Of a DNA stretch of 64,000 bases, positions 8,265-16,145 are shown piece after piece. This stretch comes from an uncultured SAR116 cluster alpha proteobacterium (GTDB lineage Bacteria > Pseudomonadota > Alphaproteobacteria > Puniceispirillales > Marisalimonadaceae). The stretch lies in contig CACJFI010000001.1 of assembly GCA_902592615.1 (NCBI GenBank), positions 119,980 to 183,979 on the forward strand, in the 5' to 3' direction. Below the pieces are notes generated by a model. It did not search any database. It was not told the origin of the DNA and was given only the letters and a program-made list of their open reading frames with translations. The translations under genes and the position numbers were made by a program. The first letter of the stretch is position 1; every line of letters starts with the position of its first letter.

Positions 8265-9671
8265 ATGAAAAATGAAGAACAAATTTGGGAATTAGTTGAA
8301 AATAAAAAAGTAGATTTTATAGAGTTTTCAGATAGGATTTTTGATACTCCTGAAATCTTATATAAAGAGTTCAAGTCAGTATCAGAGCATATTAAAATGT
8401 TAAAAAAAGAAAAATTTAACATTACAGGCAATATATGCAATATGCCAACTGCAGTTATGGGTGAGTATGGAGAAGAAGGACCTGTAATAGCAATACTAGG
8501 TGAATTTGATGCTTTGCCGGGTTTAAGCCAAGAAGCAGGAATTACTAAACACAAGCCATTAGAAAATACAATAAATGGTCACGGCTGTGGTCATAATTTA
8601 CTTGGCGCTGCTTCGCTTCTTGCTGCAACTGCGATTAAGGACTGGCTATTACATAATAATATTAAAGCTAGAGTCAGATATTACGGATGTCCTGCAGAAG
8701 AGGGAGGGGCTGCTAAAACATATATGGCCAGAGATGGATTGTTTGATGATGTTGATGTTGCAATTTGTTGGCACCCAGCTACTTTCAACTCTGTTAACAA
8801 GCCAATTTCTCTAGCTAATTCAAGAATTGATTTTACATTTTTTGGTAAAGCTGCTCATGCAGCTACTGCGCCACATTTGGGTAGAAGTGCTTTAGATGCA
8901 ATTGAGCTAATGAATGTTGGCGTTAATTATATGAGAGAACATATGCCTGATGCAGCTAGAGTGCATTATGCTTATATGGATACTGGTGGCAATGCAGCAA
9001 ATGTAGTTCACGCTAAAGCGACTGTTAGACATTTGATAAGAGCTTCAAATTTAACGGAACTTCGGTCTTTAGTTGATAGAGTTTATAAAATTGCTGATGG
9101 TGCAGCCTTAATGACTGAGACGATAGTAGAGAAAAAAGTATATAGTGGAGTTTCAAATCTTTTAGGAAATGAGCCTTTAGAAAAAATAATGCAAAATGAA
9201 TGGGATAAATTAGGACCTGTGAAGTTTGATAAAAATGACATTGAATTTGCAAATAAAATTCGATCAACTTTTACAGAAACTGAAATCCTAGATAGTTTCC
9301 AAAGAATAGGCATAAAAGCTCCTTTAGATTTACCTTTATGTGATTTTGTTGCACCCTTGGATAGTCCAAATAATGGAGGCATTGGCTCAACTGATGTTGG
9401 GGATGTTAGCTGGGTAGTTCCAACAGTCCAAGCTCGTGTAGCAACTTGTGCTGTAGGAACTCCATTTCATACATGGCAAACTGTAGCTCAAGGAAAATCT
9501 TCAGCAGCTCATAAAGGTATGATACATGCTGCCAAAATAATGGCATCTACAGCATCTACTCTTATTAAAAGTCCAAAAAAAATTGATGAGGCAAAAAAGA
9601 ATTTTGATAATCAAATTTTAAAAAATCCTTACATTTGTCCAATTCCTGACGAAGTAAAACCTCCTGTATAA
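8265..9671 (+). CDS. M20-family amidohydrolase, AbgB-like
   Basis: 468-aa metallo-amidohydrolase of the M20 peptidase family, closest in style to subunit B of p-aminobenzoyl-glutamate hydrolase. Metal-ligand motifs are visible: GEFDALPGLSQ (near residue 77), the GHGCGHNLLGAAS histidine motif (near 105), PAEEGGAAK with the catalytic acidic pair (near 145), and the dimerisation-domain start FFGKAAHAATAPH (near 193). A GAGAGG ribosome site precedes the ATG. E. coli AbgB acts with AbgA and transporter AbgT; neither is nearby, so a different N-acyl amino-acid substrate is possible. It is the last gene before the tRNA-Arg integration site. Confidence 0.9.
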   Translation: MKNEEQIWELVENKKVDFIEFSDRIFDTPEILYKEFKSVSEHIKMLKKEKFNITGNICNMPTAVMGEYGEEGPVIAILGEFDALPGLSQEAGITKHKPLENTINGHGCGHNLLGAASLLAATAIKDWLLHNNIKARVRYYGCPAEEGGAAKTYMARDGLFDDVDVAICWHPATFNSVNKPISLANSRIDFTFFGKAAHAATAPHLGRSALDAIELMNVGVNYMREHMPDAARVHYAYMDTGGNAANVVHAKATVRHLIRASNLTELRSLVDRVYKIADGAALMTETIVEKKVYSGVSNLLGNEPLEKIMQNEWDKLGPVKFDKNDIEFANKIRSTFTETEILDSFQRIGIKAPLDLPLCDFVAPLDSPNNGGIGSTDVGDVSWVVPTVQARVATCAVGTPFHTWQTVAQGKSSAAHKGMIHAAKIMASTASTLIKSPKKIDEAKKNFDNQILKNPYICPIPDEVKPPV

Positions 9672-9725
9672 AAAGATTAATTATATTTTTTATATTAAAT
9701 TTGGTATATTTATTAAATATTTTTT

Positions 9726-9802
9726 GCGCTCTTAGCTCAACTGGATAGAGTATTTGACTTCGAATCAAAAGGTTGGGGGTTCGAGTCCCTCAGAGCGCAC
9801 CA
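9726..9802 (+). tRNA. tRNA-Arg (anticodon TCG), CCA encoded
   Basis: A full cloverleaf can be drawn. The acceptor stem GCGCTCT pairs with AGAGCGC, there is a D-arm with GGATAGAGT, the anticodon stem TTTGA/TCAAA encloses loop CTTCGAA (anticodon TCG), and a 5-bp T-stem encloses TTCGAGT. Discriminator A and a genomically encoded CCA follow. Its last 66 bases (9737-9802), plus the next base, are repeated exactly at 15818-15884, which marks it as the integration site of the adjacent island; the intact copy is retained here. Confidence 0.96.
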
Positions 9803-9803
9803 T
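9737..9803 (+). repeat. attL: 67-bp direct repeat covering the tRNA-Arg 3' part
   Basis: Bases 9737-9803 (D-arm through CCA plus one base) recur without mismatch at 15818-15884, and the flanks differ on both sides. A tRNA 3' duplication next to a tyrosine integrase is the standard signature of site-specific integration. Confidence 0.93.
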
Positions 9804-9851
9804 AACTTATTGTTTATTATCAAATATTTAGAAGAATTGATTTTAAATAAT
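9804..9851. repeat. 48-bp junction sequence, copy 1 (copy 2 at 19609-19656)
   Basis: The 48 bases directly after the tRNA recur with two mismatches at 19609-19656, where they follow a decayed tRNA-Arg 3' end. This ties the outer right border of the whole accreted island to this locus. Confidence 0.85.
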
Positions 9852-9868
9852 ACCCAGAGATTACTCAG

Positions 9869-9892
9869 TTTTGACACAGATTTGACACAGTA
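9869..9892. repeat. Left arm-type repeat (tandem TTTGACACAG)
   Basis: Two tandem copies of TTTGACACAG spaced 11 bases apart lie between attL and the integrase start. The same 24 bases occur in the same orientation at 15733-15756, inside the right end. Position and repetition fit integrase arm-binding sites or a directionality-factor site; binding itself is inferred. Confidence 0.6.
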
Positions 9893-9905
9893 AAAGGAGT
9901 CAAAA

Positions 9906-10892
9906 ATGAGTTGTGTGAGAAAAAGAGGTAATTCTTGGAATGCTCAAGTGAGAGTATCTGGATGGAGAAGTTTTACTAAATCATTTAATAAAAAGACTGA
10001 TGCACTTTCTTGGAGTTTGAAGTTAGAAAATCAATTAAAAAATACTTCACTTCCAGAAGAAAATATCCAGAACCTAAAATTATCTTATCTAATGAATAGA
10101 TACTCTGAAGAAGTATCTTCCAAAATAAAAAGTGGAACAACTGAACAATGTCAATTGAGATTAATTTCAAATAGATGGTTAGGGGGGTGCAAAGTTATTA
10201 ACCTAAACAAAAGTCACTTTGAACAATATAGAGATGATAGACTTAAAGAGGTTAAATCTGGAACTGTAAAAGCAGAATTAACTTTAATACAAAGAGTATT
10301 TAAGACTGCAATTAAAAAATGGGGATATGGAATATTAGTAAATCCAGTTGCTAATATTGAATTACCAAAATCCTCAAAACCAAGAACAAGGAGACTTCTT
10401 TCAAACGAACTCTCAGTCATTATCTCTAATGCAGAAAAACAAAAAAACAAATACATCTCAACTATTATTCAGTTTGCAGTTGAAACTGGTATGAGAAGGT
10501 CAGAGATACTTAAACTAAAATGGAATGATGTAAACCTAGAGACTGGAATTGCTTCACTCTATGATACTAAAAATGGGGATGACAGACACATTCCATTAAC
10601 TAAGACTGCAATACAATTACTATCTAATCTAACCCAATCAAATGAGTTTGTGTTTCCTATTTCTGCTAATTGTTTGAGACTTGCATGGGAGAGATGTAGA
10701 AATAAATCCAACATAAAAGGATTAAGGTTTCATGATCTAAGACATGAGGCAGTATCAAGATTTTTTGAAATGGGATTATCAGTTCCAGAGGTTGCATTAA
10801 TATCTGGTCACAAAGATGTAAGACAACTATTCAGATATACTCATCTTAAACCAGAGAACTTAATTGCTAAGTATTCAAATATTTTTAAGTAA
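9906..10892 (+). CDS. Tyrosine recombinase/integrase of the tRNA-Arg island
   Basis: 328-aa phage-type site-specific recombinase. An N-terminal arm-binding part (residues 1-60) and a SAM-like core-binding domain (60-155) precede the catalytic domain. Active-site residues are all visible: R197 in TGMRRSE, K222 in DTKNGDD, H276 and R279 in HDLRH, H302 in SGHKDV, and nucleophile Y311 in FRYTHL. The gene begins 103 bases after the tRNA and reads away from it, the usual arrangement. Its stop overlaps the convergent UDG-like gene by eight bases. It looks intact and should catalyse integration and excision of element 1. Confidence 0.95.
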   Translation: MSCVRKRGNSWNAQVRVSGWRSFTKSFNKKTDALSWSLKLENQLKNTSLPEENIQNLKLSYLMNRYSEEVSSKIKSGTTEQCQLRLISNRWLGGCKVINLNKSHFEQYRDDRLKEVKSGTVKAELTLIQRVFKTAIKKWGYGILVNPVANIELPKSSKPRTRRLLSNELSVIISNAEKQKNKYISTIIQFAVETGMRRSEILKLKWNDVNLETGIASLYDTKNGDDRHIPLTKTAIQLLSNLTQSNEFVFPISANCLRLAWERCRNKSNIKGLRFHDLRHEAVSRFFEMGLSVPEVALISGHKDVRQLFRYTHLKPENLIAKYSNIFK

Positions 10893-11583
10893 TTATGTTC
10901 TTTATCCATTCAGCACTTTTTGGATAATAAGTATAATAACCAAGGTGCGGAACGGAAAATAATAATACATTTTTTAATACTTGATTTTGACTTCTTAAAT
11001 TTAAGTCACCCTCAATCAGTGTGGAACTAAGTTGTTTAGTTAATTGAAGATGCATTTTTCTGTGATTTGAATTTGACGATAATTTTTTACTTATGAAGTT
11101 TCTAGATGTAGATCCATTACATAAAATATACTTTGGTTTTACTATTGAAAGTATATATTCGTGGACTTGCCAACATAATTCATTATCTCTAGTTCTATCT
11201 CCAGCATAACTATGTTCCATCCTTGATCTTACAAAACATAAATTAGTTGAACATGTTTTTTTTAGGTTTATTCCAATATCTTTAAACAAATTCTTTATAT
11301 TGATCTGATGTTCTTGTTGCCCAGGTTGTGAAACAGTTCCTGTATATTTACTTATCCACTCGCCATCATAATATTCATTAAAGTTTTCATTAGTTCTTAA
11401 AAGTTGATTTTTAACTTTATCATCCTCATTGAATTGATCATTATGCCCACCAGGATTTGAACCTAAAAAATACCAATCCCCTTTTGCAATAGTTTCATTA
11501 CCAGAATATAAAAGTGCGCCCCCACGTTCTCCTAAACCTGTATTATTTAAAATTTCTAGAATATTATTAACGTGAGCATTCAT
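10885..11583 (-). CDS. Uracil-DNA-glycosylase-superfamily-like protein
   Basis: 232 aa, island cargo. The N-terminal WYFLGSNPGG motif (residues 37-46) resembles motif 1 of the UDG superfamily (GxNPG types). A central CSTNLCFVRSR strand-helix, a PKYILCNGS strand, and a C-terminal VPHLGYYTYYP stretch in the place of UDG motif 2 (HPS-like) fit the same alpha/beta fold. The catalytic Asp/Asn positions of classical UDGs are not clear, so nucleic-acid base excision cannot be claimed. It is convergent with the integrase (eight-base overlap). A role in DNA modification or host-phage conflict would fit island cargo but is inference. Confidence 0.6.
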   Translation of the reverse strand: MNAHVNNILEILNNTGLGERGGALLYSGNETIAKGDWYFLGSNPGGHNDQFNEDDKVKNQLLRTNENFNEYYDGEWISKYTGTVSQPGQQEHQINIKNLFKDIGINLKKTCSTNLCFVRSRMEHSYAGDRTRDNELCWQVHEYILSIVKPKYILCNGSTSRNFISKKLSSNSNHRKMHLQLTKQLSSTLIEGDLNLRSQNQVLKNVLLFSVPHLGYYTYYPKSAEWIKNIIT

Positions 11584-11790
11584 TAAACTTTCCCATTAAT
11601 TATACTTATCCGCATAATATATTAAAATTATGAATATTATAAATAGTAATAATTAAATATAAGAAAATGATAATGTTCTTGTATTTAAAGTTTACATTGT
11701 ATGAGATTACAAACCTATTGAGTTACAATTATATATTGGAACGGATCTTAGTTAGGTAACCAATTTTTGTCATGAAACACCCAAGTTGGA

Positions 11791-11994
11791 ATGGTGTTTA
11801 AATATTCCCAGCAGGACGAGGGAGAAATAACCCTTACAGATTATGATAGTAAACATATCTGCATCATATATCTGACCGAAGTTAAAGTAGATAAAGAACC
11901 TAATTGCGTTGTGCTAAACTGGGACGGATTAGGGGAATGGGATATCGGACTTCTCACCCAACCTATGTGTATAGGTTTTTCTGATATGTTGTGA
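11791..11994 (+). CDS. Small hypothetical protein
   Basis: 67 aa, soluble, with alternating strand-like segments (GEITLTDYD, HICIIYLTEVKV, CVVLNWDGLGEWDIG). It starts at an ATG without a convincing ribosome site. Base composition is less AT-rich than the neighbours, which may mark a different origin. No family recognised. It may be real or a chance frame. Confidence 0.4.
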   Translation: MVFKYSQQDEGEITLTDYDSKHICIIYLTEVKVDKEPNCVVLNWDGLGEWDIGLLTQPMCIGFSDML

Positions 11995-12017
11995 ACTTGG
12001 TCATCAGACTCAAGAAA

Positions 12018-12045
12018 ATACTTAACCTTTGAGTAGGTTAAGTAT
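12018..12045. terminator. Perfect 11-bp hairpin between two island genes
   Basis: ATACTTAACCT pairs completely with AGGTTAAGTAT around a six-base loop, 23 bases after the small hypothetical gene. No U-run follows on either strand, so it may be a terminator needing a cofactor or an operator-like palindrome. Confidence 0.45.
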
Positions 12046-12105
12046 GTCCAAAATCATCTCCTCAAAAATAAGAATTTTGGATTTTAAAATTAATAAGGAT
12101 AAAAA

Positions 12106-12471
12106 ATGGATATGAAAGACGCATTAATAGAAGTAAAAGAATTTTCAAATTATAATAATAAACTTGATGAATCTTTAATAAGTTTATTAAGAACAACTTC
12201 TATAACAGTAAATGTTGCTAAAACAATTCAGTCTGGGAAAAAGGTTCAACAACTGTCTAGAGAACTTAAACAAATAAGTAACAGATTAAAGGTTAATAAA
12301 ACACAAGATGATGTTCAAAATACTATTGCGGATGGGTTTAGTGTATTGTCCGAACTATTTATTAATATTGAAGATATGATTAAAAGGAATTCATACATAT
12401 CCGCATCTGGTGGATTGTTTTCAGATAGAACATATAATCTTTTAAAAAAGATTGAAAAGAAAATGAAGTAA
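12106..12471 (+). CDS. Hypothetical helical protein (island cargo)
   Basis: 121 aa, almost entirely amphipathic helices, lysine-rich, without membrane segments or cysteines. A weak ribosome site (AAGGAT) stands 8 bases before the ATG. The only pattern is a heptad-like stretch around residues 45-95 (VQQLSRELKQISNRLKV), which suggests a helical bundle or coiled coil. No family recognised. Confidence 0.6.
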   Translation: MDMKDALIEVKEFSNYNNKLDESLISLLRTTSITVNVAKTIQSGKKVQQLSRELKQISNRLKVNKTQDDVQNTIADGFSVLSELFINIEDMIKRNSYISASGGLFSDRTYNLLKKIEKKMK

Positions 12472-12605
12472 ATATGACAATGCGGAAAGTTCTAATAAAT
12501 GTGTCCGGAAATATAGATCTTTTGTTTATTTAATTAGAAAATTATCGAATTAAATTTTGAATTTGGGGAAGGGTAATTCCATTTTTTATTTGAAAATTTT
12601 TTTCA

Positions 12606-13319
12606 TTATAAACCAAAATCACATTTTTCCTTAATTTCAGAATTAGAAAAATAGGGATATTTAGATTTCCAATATTCTTTTTCTTTCTTAACTGGAAAAA
12701 TCAAATATTCAGTTATACACGTATAATTAGTTTTCTTTGTTCCTTTAAATAGGTAGTCCGTGCTTGCAGCGAAACCATTTAAGTTTGAAACTTTAACAAA
12801 TACTTTTAAATTTTTATTAATAAAATTTGAATAATCTTTGGTTTTTTTCTTAATTTTATTTTTAACTTTTTTAGTTGATTTACTATAAGTGTTTGGTTGA
12901 TATAAAAATGGTTTTAAAATTCTGTCTTTAACTATTTTACCATTCCATGACCGCGTAAGGGTTTGGAGCACTTCTTTTGCCACAAACTGAGATATTCTTC
13001 TCATTCCCAGGTCTAAATCCTTATTTAGTTGAATTCTTTCTTGATATACATTGCATTCTAAAATTAACGGATTGTAATTCAAATCACACCAAACTCGATA
13101 ATGTTTTTTTATATCAAGAGTTTTAAGACGTTTAGTTTTTTCGTCATAGAAATTTTCTCTATATGTCCATGAATTAACCGACTTAGTATATTTTTCTAAT
13201 GCCATTTCAAGTCTAGAATATTTTCCATTAAACATTTCTTTATAATAATGATTATCTCCATAAGAATTTATAGAATGGAAAAAAAACAATAATGACAAAA
13301 TTAAAACATATTTTTTCAT
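12606..13319 (-). CDS. Secreted hypothetical protein (island cargo)
   Basis: About 237 aa from the ATG at 13319, chosen because it opens directly into a signal peptide (MKKYVLILSLLFFFHS with cleavage near SYG). A further in-frame start at 13358 would put a hydrophilic leader in front of it and is less likely. The mature part is rich in lysine and aromatic residues. It contains four cysteines (CDLNYNPLILEC, CITEYL, CDFGL) that could form two disulfides. Divergent from the 274-aa unknown gene. No family recognised; periplasmic or outer-surface location is inferred. Confidence 0.6.
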   Translation of the reverse strand: MKKYVLILSLLFFFHSINSYGDNHYYKEMFNGKYSRLEMALEKYTKSVNSWTYRENFYDEKTKRLKTLDIKKHYRVWCDLNYNPLILECNVYQERIQLNKDLDLGMRRISQFVAKEVLQTLTRSWNGKIVKDRILKPFLYQPNTYSKSTKKVKNKIKKKTKDYSNFINKNLKVFVKVSNLNGFAASTDYLFKGTKKTNYTCITEYLIFPVKKEKEYWKSKYPYFSNSEIKEKCDFGL

Positions 13320-13388
13320 AATGGTAATTATTGTATAATTAAATTTTATTATAAACAATTTTAATAAACCTAACTTTATTTTATAAAT

Positions 13389-14213
13389 ATGAGATTAAGA
13401 ATTTCAAATAATTTACAGGAAAACATAATTGTAATTAATTTTTTACTAAATGATATTTCAAAATTAGAAAAATCTTTTCGACTTGGAAAAAAAATGTTGC
13501 AAACTGTCCATCCTTATTGGTTGTCCTCCAAAAAAAAAGGAATTCGCAGTAAATTTAAAGACATTTATGGCAAGGCAATTAATTATAATATTTATGATTA
13601 TTACAAACCAAGAAACAAATTTGTGAATAGTCTTATTAATAATAAATACAAACCACCAGTTAAAAAAATAAAACAAATAAAATCTGACCTGCAATATTTT
13701 AAATATCTATTTAAATTCTATATTAAAAATGGCAGACCAAGTTTTGATTTTGATTTTATAAATAGAAAAACTTTGATTAAATGTACAAAATATTTTCGTA
13801 TTCCAGATTGTCCTTTTAAAAATGACAATTTTGGAAAAGATGATAATGAACTTACTAATGAAATGTTGAAAGTTTTTCAATGTATTTTTTATGATTCTTT
13901 GGAAAGAGAAGAAGAAAAGATGTATTCATTTGGAGATTTTTTAGAACGAACTTTTCAAGAATTAGTTTCTAATATTTCTTTTTTTAGAAAGAACTACATT
14001 TATTCGTATAGTTCGATATTGTACCAGTTAGAAACTCGTATGAAAAAAAGACAGTCTTTCAAAGGACATCCAGAAATCAATAATTTTTTATCTATTATCA
14101 AATTTTTTCCCGACTTACCCTCAGATATATATTGTCAACCACCAGACATAAAACTTCCTAATATTGTTAGTTTGGAAGAACAACTTATGTATGAGAATAA
14201 ATTAAGTGCTTAA
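13389..14213 (+). CDS. Hypothetical protein, 274 aa (island cargo)
   Basis: Basic, aromatic-rich soluble protein with no recognisable domain. Features visible: a lysine-rich N-terminal half (residues 40-115), a CTKYFRIPDCPF pair of cysteines near residue 130, a helix-rich acidic middle (SLEREEEKMYSFGDFLER near 170), and a proline-containing C-terminus (QPPDIKLPN). It is the largest unknown of element 1. It lies 69 bases from the divergent secreted-protein gene, suggesting a shared promoter region. Function unknown. Confidence 0.6.
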   Translation: MRLRISNNLQENIIVINFLLNDISKLEKSFRLGKKMLQTVHPYWLSSKKKGIRSKFKDIYGKAINYNIYDYYKPRNKFVNSLINNKYKPPVKKIKQIKSDLQYFKYLFKFYIKNGRPSFDFDFINRKTLIKCTKYFRIPDCPFKNDNFGKDDNELTNEMLKVFQCIFYDSLEREEEKMYSFGDFLERTFQELVSNISFFRKNYIYSYSSILYQLETRMKKRQSFKGHPEINNFLSIIKFFPDLPSDIYCQPPDIKLPNIVSLEEQLMYENKLSA

Positions 14214-14265
14214 GGGTATTTTACACATTTATGATGACAATAAATTTCCTTCAGAATTTTAATAA

Positions 14266-14343
14266 ATGAGTAGATTTGAACTAGTTTTATTTGGATTATT
14301 TATATTGTTTTTACCTACAATATTGTATTGGGTAGATGCTTAA
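14266..14343 (+). CDS. 25-aa single-span membrane mini-protein
   Basis: ATG at 14266 opens 25 codons. After three residues the sequence ELVLFGLFILFLPTILYW forms one membrane helix, ending WVDA. Its stop overlaps the next ATG (TAATG), as in coupled genes. A related 24-codon frame occurs at 21748-21822 with the ELxLFGLFI core conserved, which supports it being real. Confidence 0.45.
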   Translation: MSRFELVLFGLFILFLPTILYWVDA

Positions 14344-14438
14344 TGAATAAATGGTTTATCATTTTATTTGTATTAGTTTGTATTGGGTTAATGTATGGAA
14401 GATTTGATGGATTAACCAAACTTATAAACCCTTATTAA
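14343..14438 (+). CDS. 31-aa membrane mini-protein
   Basis: Starts on the stop of the preceding mini-gene (one-base overlap). One hydrophobic span (WFIILFVLVCIGLMYG) is followed by a short charged tail. Reminiscent of small membrane modulators or type I toxins in shape only; no family recognised. Confidence 0.4.
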   Translation: MNKWFIILFVLVCIGLMYGRFDGLTKLINPY

Positions 14439-14472
14439 AAGTAAAACCCCACCACCCAAAACTGACAACCAA

Positions 14473-14512
14473 AACCTAATCTATAAACCACGATAGTATC
14501 CAGAGAGAAATA
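14473..14512. repeat. Imperfect 40-bp repeat, copy 1
   Basis: Starts AACCTAATC, contains CACGATAGTATC, and matches 15674-15713 in about four fifths of positions. It lies between two island genes; the second copy lies just before the right end of element 1. Confidence 0.5.
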
Positions 14513-14597
14513 TCCCAAGTTGGGAGTTTTGATTCAATATTCTTTACGTTATTGAATGGTTTCGATTAGGATATAATTATTTTTCTAGGAGGTGAAG

Positions 14598-14867
14598 ATG
14601 GATGAAACAGAAAATTTTGGTTCAAACAGAATATTTAAACAAGAAATTATAAATTGGGAGTATACTAAAGTAGGTATAAAAAAAACTACGACAGTTAGAG
14701 ATTTTAAAGACGGAGATCATAACGAAAGTTTTTATTCCTCTGTTTACCCATATCCCGATCCAAACAGTCCAGATTTAGTTTCTCTTAATAAAGATGAGGA
14801 AGATGACAGTGATATATATGCATCAAGAGTAAATTATTATAAAAGTGGTGGTCGAGGAACTTTATAA
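14598..14867 (+). CDS. Hypothetical acidic protein (island cargo)
   Basis: 89 aa from the ATG at 14598, which has an AGGAGG site at 14588-14593 with ideal spacing; a GTG six bases upstream overlaps that site and is unlikely. The sequence is hydrophilic with an acidic cluster (NKDEEDDSDIY) and a glycine-rich C-terminal tail. No known domain. The strong ribosome site suggests high translation. Confidence 0.55.
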   Translation: MDETENFGSNRIFKQEIINWEYTKVGIKKTTTVRDFKDGDHNESFYSSVYPYPDPNSPDLVSLNKDEEDDSDIYASRVNYYKSGGRGTL

Positions 14868-14969
14868 TTATGTTGTGTAATGCATTATAGTTTTTTGAAC
14901 TCACTCATTTTTCTATTATTTAAGATATTCGAATACGGAATGATCATTTATTAATTTCAGGAGGTAATT

Positions 14970-15098
14970 ATGTTAAAAAGTTTAAAAGTAATTTATTTAA
15001 TGTTTTCTAAAATCGTTGATAAATGGGATTTTTTCTTAGAAGACATGTTTGGAATGGGTAATTCTCATAACAAAATAGTTAATAAAAATAAAAAGTAA
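14970..15098 (+). CDS. 42-aa hypothetical protein (island cargo)
   Basis: Preceded by a strong AGGAGGT site six bases before the ATG. The product has an amphipathic N-terminal helix (SLKVIYLMFSKIVDKW) and a lysine-rich tail. Too short for family recognition, but the ribosome site and position between cargo genes support expression. Confidence 0.45.
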   Translation: MLKSLKVIYLMFSKIVDKWDFFLEDMFGMGNSHNKIVNKNKK

Positions 15099-15116
15099 AA
15101 TTAAAGTAATATTAAG

Positions 15117-15680
15117 ATGTATTGGGATAAAAAGAATTTTTTTAATATAAATAAGATGTCTTTAGATAATTATGATAAGGAAAAATTATTCTATTGGTTT
15201 TGCCGAAACCATATTGAAGACTCTCCAGAAGAACTTTTAGAACAAATTAAAAAAGTTAAAGATAATTTAAAAGAAAATGAAAATATGTTTGATGAAATTA
15301 ATGACAATGGAAATTTTGAACAAATAATAGATATCAATTCAAAGACTATTTTTGGAATTCAAGAAAATTACGAATATTACAACACCATATTTAAATTTTA
15401 TGACTTATACTTCTGTAATGGTACAGAATTAGAAACAACAGGTCCTTTCTCTTTAGAAGAAGCGATAGATGAACACTATATCACAATGGAAAGGGATAAC
15501 GATCAATTGTTAGATATTGAATATGACGAAGATGAGATTTCTTGGAAACAAGTCCAAGGAATAATGACTAAGAATAAACCATCGATTTACTCAGAAATTA
15601 TAGTTAATCAAAAAAATTATATTCATAGAAAAAAAGGGGTATGGACAGTAAAGTTAGATGTAGTAGAAAAGGAAACCTAA
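15117..15680 (+). CDS. Hypothetical acidic protein, 187 aa (island cargo)
   Basis: Soluble, strongly acidic protein (clusters DNDQLLDIEYDEDE and EENMFDEIND-like) with a helical N-terminal half and a strand-rich C-terminal half ending in a basic stretch (NYIHRKKGVWTVKL). Last gene before the right end of element 1. An acidic surface could mimic DNA, as in some anti-restriction proteins, but nothing in the sequence proves this. No family recognised. Confidence 0.55.
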   Translation: MYWDKKNFFNINKMSLDNYDKEKLFYWFCRNHIEDSPEELLEQIKKVKDNLKENENMFDEINDNGNFEQIIDINSKTIFGIQENYEYYNTIFKFYDLYFCNGTELETTGPFSLEEAIDEHYITMERDNDQLLDIEYDEDEISWKQVQGIMTKNKPSIYSEIIVNQKNYIHRKKGVWTVKLDVVEKET

Positions 15681-15713
15681 TCAATAAAACACGATAATAT
15701 CTAATAAGAAAAA
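15674..15713. repeat. Imperfect 40-bp repeat, copy 2
   Basis: Second copy of the repeat at 14473-14512; it overlaps the end of the 187-aa gene and precedes the right arm-type repeat by about 20 bases. Confidence 0.5.
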
Positions 15714-15732
15714 TGAATTATGAACCCTCAGT

Positions 15733-15756
15733 TTTTGACACAGATTTGACACAGTA
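15733..15756. repeat. Right arm-type repeat (tandem TTTGACACAG)
   Basis: Exact 24-base copy of 9869-9892 in the same orientation, 61 bases before attR. The matched pair inside both ends of element 1 supports a role in recombination. Confidence 0.6.
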
Positions 15757-15817
15757 GGGCAGTAAAATGTAAACTTATCCAATAATAAATCTGTGAGAAA
15801 ATAAGGGTTTAAAGGGG

Positions 15818-15884
15818 TCAACTGGATAGAGTATTTGACTTCGAATCAAAAGGTTGGGGGTTCGAGTCCCTCAGAGCGCACCAT
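15818..15884 (+). repeat. attR: 67-bp copy of the tRNA-Arg 3' part
   Basis: Exact repeat of 9737-9803. It lacks the acceptor 5' strand and so cannot be a working tRNA. A short GC-containing fragment upstream does not complete the cloverleaf. Confidence 0.93.
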
Positions 15885-15956
15885 TTCACATCAATATGAC
15901 ATGTTAAAACATTGATATTTATAAATATTTTGTTTACGTATTAATGGGTGATGTAC

Positions 15957-16088
15957 ATGGTCATGCACAAAAATGTTCCTTATATTAGGTGTAGAGATGG
16001 TATTTATTACTTTGTAAGACGTGTTCTAGATGATTTGAAACCTTACTATTCTTCTGACCGTATTACTAAAACAAAAATTATAAATTAG
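15957..16088 (+). pseudogene. N-terminal remnant of a tyrosine integrase (DUF6538 type)
   Basis: 43 codons from ATG at 15957. The product contains VPYIRCRDGIYYFVRRVLDD followed by LKPYYSSDRITKT, the pattern at the start of integrases with a DUF6538 domain (xGxYYFRRRVPxDLR...ITxSL). A stop follows and no catalytic domain is present downstream. It begins 73 bases after attR, the expected place for an element's integrase. It is the main evidence for a second, older element. Confidence 0.7.
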
Positions 16089-16145
16089 TAATATAAACAG
16101 ACTTGGGTATATCATGAATCAAATTTTAACTTAGAGGTTAATGGT

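Larger units (their letters stand above)
9737..15884. mobile_element. Integrative genomic island (element 1) in tRNA-Arg
   Basis: A 6.1-kb element bounded by 67-bp direct repeats of tRNA-Arg. A complete tyrosine integrase is next to the intact tRNA, and matching TTTGACACAG-type repeats sit inside both ends. The cargo (10885-15680) consists of a UDG-fold protein, a secreted protein, several proteins without recognisable relatives, and mini-proteins. No transfer, replication or phage structural genes are seen, so it would depend on other elements to move between cells. Confidence 0.88.

Noticed and set aside
8219..9382. Several open frames antisense to or in another frame of the M20 amidohydrolase
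   Set aside because: The amidohydrolase motifs fix the true frame; the others have low-complexity composition and no ribosome sites.
12018..12045. Rho-independent terminator in element 1
   Set aside because: The stem is perfect but no U-run follows on either strand; listed as a hairpin of uncertain role only.
15818..15884. A second tRNA-Arg gene
   Set aside because: The copy lacks the 5' acceptor strand and part of the D-arm; it is an attachment-site duplicate.
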